From positions 1-24,036 of the forward strand of contig CALWMT010000005.1 in assembly GCA_944382045.1 (NCBI GenBank): a stretch of 24,036 bases of DNA, in the 5' to 3' direction. The translations under genes and the position numbers were made by a program. Source of the stretch: an uncultured Enterocloster sp. (GTDB lineage Bacteria; Bacillota; Clostridia; Lachnospirales; Lachnospiraceae). Under the pieces are notes generated by a model. That model made no database searches, had not been told where the DNA came from, and worked only from the letters and a program-made list of their open reading frames with translations. The number at the start of each line of letters is the position of its first letter. The stretch's first letter is position 1. This document shows, piece after piece, positions 14,701 to 21,815 of this stretch.

Positions 14701-16215
14701 AATTTCCACGCCCGGATGCTCTCCTCTGCCATTCTGGCGGCCAGGAAGGAGTACCTGGAGTACGTGCAGATAGTGAGCTTTGGCTGCGGGCACGACGCCT
14801 ACCTCTCGGATGAGATTGTGCGGCTCATGCGGGAGATCTCCGGCAAGACGCCTCTGATTTTAAAGCTGGATGAGAGCGATATCCAGGGAGCCCTGCGCAT
14901 CCGGGTCAATTCCTTTGTGCAGACCGTGTCCATGGGGCGCAGGCGGAAGAGAAAACAGGCGCTGCATGAGCTTCCGGACCCCTACCAGGTAAAATTTACT
15001 AAGAAAAGCCGGAAGGAGCGGGTGGTCCTGGTGCCCAACACTTCCCACGCCTTCAGCCGGATTATGTCTGCGGCCATGGCCGGCCAGGGAATCCGGACTG
15101 AGCCCCTCCCCATTGGCCGGGAGGAGGCCATCCGCCTGGGCAAGCAGTACGTGCACAACGATATCTGCTTCCCGGCCCAGATTGTCATCGGGGAGGCCCT
15201 TGCGGCCCTTCGGAGCGGCAGATACGACGACAAACACACGGCCATCGCCATGGGAAAATACATCGGCGACTGCCGGCTGACCCATTACGGGGCGCTGCTG
15301 AGAAAGGCCCTGGACGACGCGGGCTACTCCCATGTGCCGATTTTGACCAATGACGACCGGGACTACCATAACCTGCACCCCGGATTTCACATGAACCTGT
15401 TCACCTCCATGCGCATTGCCTTTGCCCTTCCCATGATTGACGCCCTGGAGGAGCTTCTGCGCAAGATGCGCCCCTATGAAAGGGTGCCGGGAAGCGCGGA
15501 GCGGGCCTTTGAGGCGGCCATGGACCAGGTGGTGGAGGGGCTTTCCCGCCGCGGCGTTCTGGGAGCCAGGCGGGGATTTAAAAAAGCCATCTCCTTAATG
15601 AAGCAGGTGGACTATGACCGGACCCGCCCCAGGCCCCGGGTGCTGATTGTGGGGGAATACCTGCTCAATTTCCATCCCGGCGCCAACCACGACATAGAGG
15701 CGTACCTGGAGAAAAATGGCTTCGAGGTGATCGAGGCCCGGATGACGGACGTGATTCGGAAGACGTACTTCTACCAGGACGCCCAGGTGCGGGAGTACCA
15801 TGTAGATAAGCCTCTGGCCCAGAAGATATGGCTGCGGACCGCCAACGCCATGTTCAATCTGGCCCACAGCGTGACGGATGCCATCGCCAAGGACCATCCT
15901 CTGTATAAGCCCGCCTGCCGGATGCAGGATCTGGTGAAGGAGAGCGACCCCATTATCCAGCACACCTTTGACGCAGGGGAGGGCGTTCTGATTCCGGGAG
16001 AAATCCTGCACTACGCCAGGGAGGGCTGCCGGGCCTTTGTGATTCTGCAGCCCTTTGGCTGCCTGCCCAACCACGTGGTGGGCAGGGGCGTTGCCAAGCG
16101 GTTAAAGGACATGTATCCGGACGCCCAGATCCTGCCGCTGGACTACGACCCGGATGTGAGCTTTGCCAACATAGAGAACCGGCTCCAGATGCTTGTGATG
16201 AATAGGAAGCAGTAA
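11746..16215 (+). CDS. Fused 2-hydroxyacyl-CoA dehydratase-type activase (tandem BcrA/BadF ATPase + DUF2229 + HgdB-like)
   Basis: 1489 residues. Two ASKHA ATPase domains of the HgdC/BadF type are fused: GIDVGSTTTK (14-23) with Cys140 (GTCAGGTG) and Cys179 (SGRCGVY), then GIDSGSTTTK (380-389) with Cys505/Cys509 and Cys544 (GSRCTVF). The paired Cys are where HgdC dimers hold a bridging [4Fe-4S] cluster. An Ala/Pro/Thr-rich linker (about 280-320) separates the domains. A Cys knot (CPFCGNHC, Cys667/670/674, plus Cys693) precedes a DUF2229 region (about 747-1060). The rest (about 1090-1480, with DICFPAQ, GDC and QPFGCLPNH) resembles the HgdB/CoA-dehydratase side. Known relatives drive ATP-dependent electron transfer to a very low potential acceptor, such as dehydratases and double-cubane cluster proteins. 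The acceptor here is unknown. Start after AGAGGA (11732-11737). Confidence 0.9.
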   Translation: MTEDKRQSRRLLVGIDVGSTTTKLAVVDEDTREILYSSYKRHNADQVQSVICGLRGLAEEFPGQPMRLAMTGSGAKTIAEALHLPFVQEVVANSLVLREQYPQVRTAIELGGQDAKIIFFRWEKESNSLSVSDMRMNGTCAGGTGAFIDEAASILKVPVEEFDCLAGQGKSVFDISGRCGVYAKTDIQPLINQGVPRSDLALSALHAIAKQTIGGLAQGLEIKKPVAFEGGPLTFNRTLVRVFAERLHLSEEDIILPKQPEIIVAYGAALSLPEIFDKAASQPAPAANAQTAAADTHTAPTASQEAAAAREGQPAQTFLAADLAGALERIRGSGTLKVVSQAPPFFSSKEERQAFEERHKLPPLAPAPVKAGETVRAYLGIDSGSTTTKLVLMDEEEHILDSFYAPNEGEPLAVARKALAAMGKRYSQAGARLEILGAGTTGYGELLFNKAFKTEYHVVETVAHARAVEKYVKDASFILDIGGQDMKAIWLDNGIITNILVNEACSSGCGSFLENLAASLHIPVEKIAEEAFDSENPAVLGSRCTVFMNSSIITEQRNGKLPGDIMAGLCRSIIENVFTKVIRISNLDSLGDRIVVQGGTFRNDAVLRAMEQYTSRQVIRAPYPGIMGAIGAALLTKEHMEEGAARTFIGLSGVEAFSYTQEADSPCPFCGNHCRRTVVRFSNGDYWITNNRCERGEILGDPRDEKVRARLKEKARAREMTPNLFDLREKLLFKEYPFPAVEPEKPTVIGIPRVLAFWENLPFWRTFWRSLGFQVKLSPESTRAMYESGLQDVTSDTVCFPAKLVHGHIRSLAEAGVDRIFMPSITTVKTENTESTSQSMCAVVKGYPIVVRNSVDPEKRWGIPFDAPLFHWYTDRDRERQLAAYMEETFGISREHTRQAIAAGDKAQKEFHTALFAAGERVCRQVRENGTYAVVLASRPYQNDALVNHDLPEMFTRMGIPVLTADSLPEASQVDLSKSRLDVVNNFHARMLSSAILAARKEYLEYVQIVSFGCGHDAYLSDEIVRLMREISGKTPLILKLDESDIQGALRIRVNSFVQTVSMGRRRKRKQALHELPDPYQVKFTKKSRKERVVLVPNTSHAFSRIMSAAMAGQGIRTEPLPIGREEAIRLGKQYVHNDICFPAQIVIGEALAALRSGRYDDKHTAIAMGKYIGDCRLTHYGALLRKALDDAGYSHVPILTNDDRDYHNLHPGFHMNLFTSMRIAFALPMIDALEELLRKMRPYERVPGSAERAFEAAMDQVVEGLSRRGVLGARRGFKKAISLMKQVDYDRTRPRPRVLIVGEYLLNFHPGANHDIEAYLEKNGFEVIEARMTDVIRKTYFYQDAQVREYHVDKPLAQKIWLRTANAMFNLAHSVTDAIAKDHPLYKPACRMQDLVKESDPIIQHTFDAGEGVLIPGEILHYAREGCRAFVILQPFGCLPNHVVGRGVAKRLKDMYPDAQILPLDYDPDVSFANIENRLQMLVMNRKQ

Positions 16216-16245
16216 CCGGCAGAGAGCTGCGGCCCTAAAACCCCA

Positions 16246-16274
16246 TTTACAAGCAGGGCCAGGCATGTTACAAT
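16246..16274 (+). promoter_or_regulatory. Strong promoter of the 16312-23961 gene group
   Basis: TTTACA (16246-16251), 17-bp spacer, TACAAT (16269-16274), each five of six consensus bases. A TG one base before the -10 box makes an extended -10. Transcription would begin near 16281, about 30 bp before the dCMP deaminase ATG. Confidence 0.75.
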
Positions 16275-16311
16275 CGTAAGCATCCAATCAGCGAAAAGGG
16301 GGAAGGGACAT

Positions 16312-16806
16312 ATGACGCAGAAGCGCGAAGACTATATCACTTGGGATGAATATTTTATGGGGGTGGCCATCCTGGCGGGCAAGCGCTCCAAGGATCCCAG
16401 CACCCAGGTGGGGGCCTGCATTGTGAGCCAGGACAACAAGATACTCTCCATGGGGTACAACGGATTCCCCAAGGGCTGCTCCGACGATGAGTTTCCCTGG
16501 GGAAAGGAGCACGAGAAGGATGACCCCTACAACGCCAAGTATTTCTATTCCACTCACGGGGAGCTCAACGCCATCTTAAATTACCGGGGCGGGAGCCTGG
16601 AGGGGAGCAAGCTCTATGTGACCCTGTTCCCCTGCAATGAGTGCGCCAAGGCCATCATCCAGTCCGGCATCAAGACCATTGTCTACGGCCAGGACAAGTA
16701 CGCGGACACGCCGGCGGTGCGGGCCTCCAAGCGGATGCTGAACGCGGCGGGGGTGCGCTACTACCAGTACCAGCCCACGGGCCGGAAGATTGAGATTGAG
16801 GTGTAG
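16312..16806 (+). CDS. dCMP deaminase (ComEB-like)
   Basis: A 164-residue zinc enzyme that deaminates dCMP to dUMP, supplying thymidylate synthesis. Zinc ligands are His82 in THGELNAI and Cys108 and Cys111 in PCNEC; Glu84 is the catalytic acid. The N-terminal DPSTQVGACIVSQDNKILSMGYNGFPKG (28-55) is the typical dCMP deaminase start. The zinc motif reads His-Gly-Glu, where the family usually has His-Ala-Glu, a conservative change. The ribosome site GGGGGAAGGGA lies at 16299-16308. It is the first gene of the long group and is followed after 3 bp by the radical SAM gene. Confidence 0.94.
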   Translation: MTQKREDYITWDEYFMGVAILAGKRSKDPSTQVGACIVSQDNKILSMGYNGFPKGCSDDEFPWGKEHEKDDPYNAKYFYSTHGELNAILNYRGGSLEGSKLYVTLFPCNECAKAIIQSGIKTIVYGQDKYADTPAVRASKRMLNAAGVRYYQYQPTGRKIEIEV

Positions 16807-16809
16807 GCC

Positions 16810-18606
16810 ATGAAGGTTCTTCTGGTGGGAATCAATGCGAAATACATTCACTCCAGCCTGGCGATCTACAGCCTGCGGGCTTATGCCAGGAGGGCGCTTG
16901 GGGACAATGCCCCGGATATAGAGCTGGGGGAGTACACCATCAACCATCTGCGGGAGACAATTTTACAGGATATTTATAGGAGAAAGCCCGATTTCATCGG
17001 GTTTTCCTGTTATATCTGGAATATTTCCATGGTGGAGAGCCTTCTTGCGGACTTAAAGACGCTTCTCCCCCGCACCGCCCTGTGGTTCGGGGGGCCGGAG
17101 GTCTCCTATGACGGACAGCGCTTCCTTGCGGCACACCCCCAGGCGGACGGCGTCATGAAGGGCGAGGGGGAGGAGACCCTTGCCCGGCTCCTTGGGGCTC
17201 TGGGCCAGGGAGGGGAGCTGAGCAGCGTGCCGGGGCTGATTTTCCGGCGGCCGGAGGGCCAGCTGGTGGACACCGGATCCGCTCCGGCCCTGGATATCAG
17301 CAGCATCCCCTTCCCTTATGAGGGGATAGACAGGGAGTCCCTGGCTCACCGGATCCTCTACTATGAGAGCAGCCGGGGCTGCCCCTTCTCCTGCAGCTAC
17401 TGCCTATCCTCCATTGACCGGCGGGTTCGCTTCCGCAGTATGGAGCTGGTGGAGCGGGAGCTGGCGCAGCTTCTGGAGGCCGGTGTGCCCCAGGTGAAAT
17501 TTGTGGACCGCACCTTCAACTGCAGCCGGGAACGGGCCCTCAGGATTTGGCGGTTTATAAAGGAACATGATAACGGAAAGACAAATTTTCACTTTGAGAT
17601 AGCGGCGGATCTCCTGGACGAGGAGGCGGCCGCCCTTCTCACCTCCCTGCGCCCTGGCCTGGTACAGCTGGAGATAGGAGTGCAGTCCGCAAATCCCCGG
17701 ACACTGGAGGCCATCGGCAGGCGGACAGACCTTGAGAGGATCCGCGCGGTCACCTCTCGGCTTAAGGCCTCCCGCAGGGTCCATCAGCATCTGGATCTGA
17801 TCGCCGGACTTCCCTGGGAGGACCTGGAGAGCTTTCGTGAGTCCTTCAACCAGGTTTACGCCATGGAGCCGGATCAGCTGCAGCTGGGATTTTTAAAGGT
17901 TCTCAAGGGCACGCCCATGGAGCGGGAGGCCGTCCGCTTTGGGATCCGCTGCTCCTCCGTCCCTCCCTACGAGGTGCTCTCCACCCCATGGCTTTCCTAC
18001 GAGGACATTCTGACCCTTAAGGAGGCGGAGGACATGGTGGAGACCTACTATAACAGCCGGCAGTTCACCTGCACCCTGGCCCTCCTGGAAAAATGGTATC
18101 CCAGCCCCTGGGACATGCTTCTGGCTCTGGCCGCCTATTATAAGGAAAATGGCCTTGCAGGCGTAAATCACAGCCGCATGGCCCGGTATGATATCTTGTG
18201 GGGGCTGATAAACAAAATCTGTTCCCGGGCCGCTGTACCGGATCGGGACTCTGGGGAGAGTCTGGAAAACCAGGGGGATCCAGAGCACCGGCCGGGACGG
18301 GAGGACCTGCGGGACGCCCTTGTGCGGGACTTCTACCTCCGGGAAAATGCCAAAACGCGGCCGGCCTTTGCCAGGGATCTGCGTCCCTACAGGGACAGGA
18401 TCCGCGAATTCTACCGGAGGGAGGAGAAGGAGCGGCGGTATCTGCCGGCCTACGGAGCATACGATGCCCGCCAGATGGAGCGGATGACCCACTTGGAGGT
18501 ATGGGGCGACGGGAGCATGACGCTCTTTGACTACAGGGACAGGGATCCGCTGGACGGCAATGCCCGCTGCATTCCCCTGTGCGCACAGGAGGTGGAAGAT
18601 GATTGA
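16810..18606 (+). CDS. B12-binding-domain radical SAM protein (DUF4080 type)
   Basis: 598 residues. An N-terminal cobalamin-binding-like domain (about 1-150; VLLVGINAKYIHSSLAIYSLRAYA, then PDFIGFSCYIWN and GGPEVSYDG) lacks the classical DxHxxG histidine motif. The radical SAM core has SSRGCPFSCSYCLSS with Cys191, Cys195 and Cys198 for the [4Fe-4S] cluster, KFVDRTFN (230-237) and ELEIGVQS-like and HLDLIAGLP segments. The C-terminal third (about 380-598) is the DUF4080-type extension. Such proteins are widespread in Clostridia and their substrate is unknown; they are presumed methyltransferases or tailoring enzymes. GAGGTG (16798-16803), overlapping the end of the upstream gene, sits 6 nt before the ATG and implies coupled translation. 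Its end overlaps the exonuclease start by 8 bp. Confidence 0.9.
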   Translation: MKVLLVGINAKYIHSSLAIYSLRAYARRALGDNAPDIELGEYTINHLRETILQDIYRRKPDFIGFSCYIWNISMVESLLADLKTLLPRTALWFGGPEVSYDGQRFLAAHPQADGVMKGEGEETLARLLGALGQGGELSSVPGLIFRRPEGQLVDTGSAPALDISSIPFPYEGIDRESLAHRILYYESSRGCPFSCSYCLSSIDRRVRFRSMELVERELAQLLEAGVPQVKFVDRTFNCSRERALRIWRFIKEHDNGKTNFHFEIAADLLDEEAAALLTSLRPGLVQLEIGVQSANPRTLEAIGRRTDLERIRAVTSRLKASRRVHQHLDLIAGLPWEDLESFRESFNQVYAMEPDQLQLGFLKVLKGTPMEREAVRFGIRCSSVPPYEVLSTPWLSYEDILTLKEAEDMVETYYNSRQFTCTLALLEKWYPSPWDMLLALAAYYKENGLAGVNHSRMARYDILWGLINKICSRAAVPDRDSGESLENQGDPEHRPGREDLRDALVRDFYLRENAKTRPAFARDLRPYRDRIREFYRREEKERRYLPAYGAYDARQMERMTHLEVWGDGSMTLFDYRDRDPLDGNARCIPLCAQEVEDD

Positions 18607-19327
18607 TTCGTATATAGCGGTGGATGTGGAGACAACGGGTCTTGAGGTCCGCCAGGAAAAAATTACAGAGCTGGCTTTGGTAAGGGTAGAGGGAGATACA
18701 GTTACAGACTGCTTTTCCACGCTGATCAATCCAGGACGGCCTATCAGTGAGATGGTCTCCTCCCTCACGGGAATTACGGATGCGATGGTAAAGGATGCAC
18801 CTGCTGTGGAGGAGGTCATAGGAGATGCGCTGGACTTTGCTGGAGATCTGCCCCTTCTGGGGCACAATCTCCTGTTTGACTACCGTTTTATCAAAAAGGC
18901 GGCGGTGAACAGCGGCCTGGCATTTGAACGGCAGGGGATAGATACACTGCATTTGTGCCGCCTGTTTATGGGGACAGAGCAGAAGAAAAATCTGACAGAT
19001 GCCTGTGCCTTTTATCAGATCCCTCAGCCGCAGGCACACCGAGCGCTGGCAGATGCCCAGTCTGCCCACCTGCTCTTTCAGCGCCTGAAGGGGCTGTACG
19101 GCGGGGAACGGCCGCAGGCCTTTGTGCCCGCATCCCTTTTTTATCAGCCGAAGCGGGAGCAGCCTGCCACAAAAAGGCAAAAAGAATACTTGCAGGATTT
19201 GATAAAATGTCATAGAATAAACATAACTGTGCAGCTGGATGCCTTAAGCCGCAGCGAGGCTTCCCGGATGATTGACAGGATTATTTTACAGCATGGAAGG
19301 CCTTTTCCAAAGGGCAAGCATTTTTAA
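18599..19327 (+). CDS. DEDDh 3'-5' exonuclease (DnaQ/PolC epsilon-like)
   Basis: 242 residues. The DnaQ-fold exonuclease carries all DEDDh residues: Asp9 and Glu11 (AVDVETTGL), Asp94 (LLFDYRF) and His147/Asp152 (AHRALADAQ). This domain occupies residues 1-165 and resembles the proofreading exonuclease of PolC-type polymerases. A C-terminal extension (about 188-242, PATKRQKEYLQDLIKCHRI...LSRSEASRMIDRII) looks helical, perhaps a nucleic acid- or partner-binding motif. An earlier in-frame ATG at 18527 exists, but AGGAGGTGG at 18587-18595 points to ATG 18599, and conserved sequence begins right there. It overlaps the radical SAM gene by 8 bp. DNA repair or RNA/oligonucleotide trimming is likely; the exact substrate is unknown. 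Confidence 0.9.
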   Translation: MIDSYIAVDVETTGLEVRQEKITELALVRVEGDTVTDCFSTLINPGRPISEMVSSLTGITDAMVKDAPAVEEVIGDALDFAGDLPLLGHNLLFDYRFIKKAAVNSGLAFERQGIDTLHLCRLFMGTEQKKNLTDACAFYQIPQPQAHRALADAQSAHLLFQRLKGLYGGERPQAFVPASLFYQPKREQPATKRQKEYLQDLIKCHRINITVQLDALSRSEASRMIDRIILQHGRPFPKGKHF

Positions 19328-19342
19328 AGAGGTGAATGTATA

Positions 19343-19453
19343 ATGTTGAATATGAGAGATCCCAAGGTCAAGAAGATTATTTCTACCGTCATTGTAGTGG
19401 TGCTGGTACTGGCCATGATTGTGCCGATGGCGCTGAGTGCGATTCTGTACTAA
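19343..19453 (+). CDS. 36-residue single-pass membrane protein, unknown function
   Basis: This small gene starts at ATG 19343 with AGAGGTGA (19328-19335) seven bases upstream, and stops at TAA 19451-19453. The product has a basic N-terminus (MLNMRDPKVKKIIS) and one strongly hydrophobic helix (TVIVVVLVLAMIVP, then MALSAILY). It lies 15 bp after the exonuclease stop and 11 bp before the VanW start, in another frame from both. The good ribosome site, clean membrane helix and tight spacing argue that it is real. It resembles other tiny one-helix Firmicutes proteins (for example DUF4044-like ones), but I cannot assign it. A helper for the adjacent exported VanW protein is a guess from position only. 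Confidence 0.75.
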   Translation: MLNMRDPKVKKIISTVIVVVLVLAMIVPMALSAILY

Positions 19454-19464
19454 GGGGAGCGGAT

Positions 19465-21138
19465 ATGAAAAAGTATGTGCCAAGCGGAGGCCTGATGGCA
19501 ATTCTTGCCGCAGGTATTTTGTGGGCTTCTGGCCTGACGGCCTTTGCGGCCCCGGTATTTCCCCAGGGAGTTTCTGCAGGAGGGGAAAGCCTGGCAGGCA
19601 TGACAGCGGAGGAGGCCGGTGAAGCGGTAAGAGAATATATCGGCAGCCAGGGCCGCCAGAGGATTACGCTGAATGTAGATGGCCAGGAGGTGGAGACCAC
19701 GGCCGAGGAGCTGGGCTACCACTGGACCAATGAAGCAGTGGTGGAGGAGGCTGCCTCCGCCTACGCAGGCGGAAGCCTGATTCATCAGTATATGATGGAG
19801 AAGGAGCTGGCGCAGAATCCAGTGGATCTGCCGCTGGAGGCGGGAGTGGCTTCCTCCAGTGTGGCGCAGTTTGTCAATACGCGGTGCCAGGATATGGGAA
19901 CAGCTCCTCAGAATGCCTCCATTACCAGAGAGAACGGGGCATTTGTGATTACGGAGTCTGCTCCAGGAAGGGCTGTGGACGCAGAGGCCACATGTGAGGC
20001 GCTGAATGAGGCCTTGGCGAAGGGGCTTGACGAGGCAGTGCGGGTGGATGCAGTGATCCAGGAGACAGAGCCGGAGATAACCACCGAGGATCTGGCCTCC
20101 ATTCAGGATGTGCTGGGCACAGCCACCACCTCCTTCAGCTCCAGCGGAGCTGCCCGCTCTACCAATGTGTCTGTGGGCGCCTCCAAGATCAACGGCAGGC
20201 TCCTCATGCCAGGGGAGATTCTCTCCGGCTATGAGTGTCTCCAGCCCTTTACCACTGCCAATGGATATAAAGGCGCGGCCTCCTATGCCAATGGACAGGT
20301 GGTGGACAGCATCGGAGGCGGCGTGTGCCAGGTGTCTACCACCTTGTACAATGCGGCCTTGGGCGCAGAGCTGGAGATCGTGGAACGCCACAATCATTCC
20401 ATGATAGTGACCTATGTAGACCCGTCCATGGATGCGGCCATTGCCGGTACGGTCAAGGACCTGAAGATAAAGAACAATTACAGCACGCCTATTTATATTG
20501 AAGGCTATACTGAAAATAAGCACGTTACATTTACAATATATGGAAAAGAGACGCGTCCGGCGGACCGTCAGGTGAAGTACGTATCGGAAACCTTGGGAAG
20601 AACCAGTCCTGGGGATCCCCAGCTGATTGTGGATCCCACGCTGGCTCCAGGAGCCCGGGTGCGTGTGCAGTCCTCCCATACGGGACTGCGCTCACGGCTA
20701 TGGAAGGTTGTCACACAGGGCGGAGTGGAGCAGGAGAGGACTCTGCTCAATGAAGATACCTACAATGCCTCCAAGGCGATCTACCGGGTAGGCCCATCTC
20801 TTCCGGCTGTTCTCCCGCAGGAGACGCCTGCGGCTCCCACAGATCCCGCTCAGACAGCTCCGCAGGAGCCGGTGACAGGGGTGAATGGCGGTCCGGGTGT
20901 GAGCACCCAGCCCCAAGAGACGCAGCCGGCCGGGACCGAGGCAGCGCCCTCTCCGTCTCCCGGCCCATCTGCCCCGGCGGAGACCGCTCCGGCACCTGTT
21001 CGGCCGTCGGAGGCAGCTCCCGCGCCTGCAGTGCCGGATCCTGCGCAGACAACGCCTGCACCCGCGCAGACAGCGCCTGTGCAGGAAGGCTCCGCGCCAG
21101 CCCAGATACTTCCAGTTACACCGGAGGCTGCGGGATGA
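19465..21138 (+). CDS. VanW family exported protein with G5-like domain and Pro/Ala-rich tail
   Basis: 557 residues. The signal peptide is MKKYVPSGGLMAILAAG...LTAFAA, with cleavage near 28-29. Residues 37-200 match the YoaR-like putative peptidoglycan-binding region often found before VanW (SLAGMTAEEAGEAVREYI, TTAEELGYHW). The VanW domain follows (about 223-365; RSTNVSVGASKINGRLLMPGE, GGGVCQVSTTLYNAAL 284-299, RHNHS 308-312). A G5-like domain covers about 371-443 (RLWKVVTQGGVEQERTLLNEDTY...VGP). A roughly 110-residue Pro/Ala/Gln/Thr tail lacks an anchor motif. VanW occurs in some vancomycin-resistance clusters, but most VanW proteins, like this one, are unlinked to resistance and probably act on the cell wall. 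Start chosen at ATG 19465 after GGGGAGCGG; an upstream ATG (19336) would add 43 non-conserved residues. Overlaps the next gene by 4 bp. Confidence 0.9.
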   Translation: MKKYVPSGGLMAILAAGILWASGLTAFAAPVFPQGVSAGGESLAGMTAEEAGEAVREYIGSQGRQRITLNVDGQEVETTAEELGYHWTNEAVVEEAASAYAGGSLIHQYMMEKELAQNPVDLPLEAGVASSSVAQFVNTRCQDMGTAPQNASITRENGAFVITESAPGRAVDAEATCEALNEALAKGLDEAVRVDAVIQETEPEITTEDLASIQDVLGTATTSFSSSGAARSTNVSVGASKINGRLLMPGEILSGYECLQPFTTANGYKGAASYANGQVVDSIGGGVCQVSTTLYNAALGAELEIVERHNHSMIVTYVDPSMDAAIAGTVKDLKIKNNYSTPIYIEGYTENKHVTFTIYGKETRPADRQVKYVSETLGRTSPGDPQLIVDPTLAPGARVRVQSSHTGLRSRLWKVVTQGGVEQERTLLNEDTYNASKAIYRVGPSLPAVLPQETPAAPTDPAQTAPQEPVTGVNGGPGVSTQPQETQPAGTEAAPSPSPGPSAPAETAPAPVRPSEAAPAPAVPDPAQTTPAPAQTAPVQEGSAPAQILPVTPEAAG

Positions 21139-21743
21139 GGAATGCGGGGAGGCCGGGAGGCTTTGAAAAGAGGGAAGGAATGATACGGCCCGGCCAGGAT
21201 ATCGTGCTGGCCGGGTATGCGGGTCTCGCCGGGACCCGCATTTTAGGAAGAGCACACAGACAGGAGGCAGAGCGCTGGTTTCATCCGGGGTTTCTCCGAT
21301 GTCTGGACGAGCCGGATCCATATGACGTTGCGGCGTGGTTTGAGGGACAGGAGAAAAATGAATCCTGTCCCTTCACTGCATATAGGCCGGCTGGAGAGGG
21401 AGGAGTCCTGGCAGCGGTCTGGGACCTGTCCGGAAGCTATGAGACGGGCGTTCAGGTGGATCTTACGCAGATCCTTATGCGGCAGGTGACGGTGGAGCTC
21501 TGTGAGCGCTATGAGCTGAATCCCTACCGCCTTCTGTGTGCCAACTGCATCCTGGCAGCAGCGGACCAGGGCGGCCGTCTGGTGCGGCTTTTGGCTGAGG
21601 CAGGCATTCCCGCCGCAGTCATTGGCTGGGCCCAGGAGGGAGACGCAAGGCGCGTCCTCCACGGGGAGGAGGAGGCGGGCTATCTGGAGCGCCCTCAGCC
21701 GGACGAGCTTCTTCGAGCGGGATTTCCCGGCCCGTGGGGATGA
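21135..21743 (+). CDS. AIR synthase/HypE-like C-terminal-domain protein (half-size)
   Basis: 202 residues. The region RPGQDIVLAGYAGLAGTRILG (18-38) and the segment from about 88 (EGGVLAAVWDLSGSYETGVQVDL, then LCERYELNPYRLL, AGIPAAVIGWAQEG, LERPQPDELLR) match the C-terminal half of the PurM/HypE/ThiL-type superfamily, as seen in AIR synthase-related proteins. The N-terminal half with the ATP-binding residues (Gly-rich and Asp motifs) is missing, compared with 320-350 residues for full-length members, so catalysis is doubtful. ATG 21135 overlaps the VanW stop by 4 bp (ATGA); a second in-frame ATG at 21180 follows GAGGGAAGGA and begins at the conserved sequence, so the start is uncertain. No hydrogenase or purine genes are nearby. 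A regulatory or binding role is possible. Confidence 0.7.
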   Translation: MRNAGRPGGFEKREGMIRPGQDIVLAGYAGLAGTRILGRAHRQEAERWFHPGFLRCLDEPDPYDVAAWFEGQEKNESCPFTAYRPAGEGGVLAAVWDLSGSYETGVQVDLTQILMRQVTVELCERYELNPYRLLCANCILAAADQGGRLVRLLAEAGIPAAVIGWAQEGDARRVLHGEEEAGYLERPQPDELLRAGFPGPWG

Positions 21744-21753
21744 GCCTGTGCCG

Positions 21754-21765
21754 CTGCCCGGGCAG
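21754..21765. promoter_or_regulatory. 12-bp GC palindrome upstream of the Lrp gene
   Basis: CTGCCCGGGCAG is a perfect palindrome 50 bp before the Lrp-type regulator start, in the only gap over 16 bp in this gene group. It could be an operator. It does not resemble the A/T-centred sites of classical Lrp, and no promoter boxes are clear beside it. Confidence 0.25.
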
Positions 21766-21815
21766 GGTGCAGAGGAATGATTTTATACCAGTTCAAGGAA
21801 AGGATGGGATAGAAG

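Noticed and set aside
17893..19213. Long minus-strand open frames (324 and 382 codons) across the radical SAM and exonuclease genes
   Set aside because: They overlap two genes with clear catalytic motifs and show no domain of their own.
19336..19464. Extended start for the VanW protein at 19336
   Set aside because: It adds 43 residues with no signal-peptide character and overlaps the small membrane protein gene; ATG 19465 has a ribosome site and begins a proper signal peptide.
19465..21138. VanW gene as evidence of a vancomycin-resistance cluster
   Set aside because: No vanR/S/H/A/X/Y or Ser-type genes are nearby, and VanW proteins are common outside resistance clusters.
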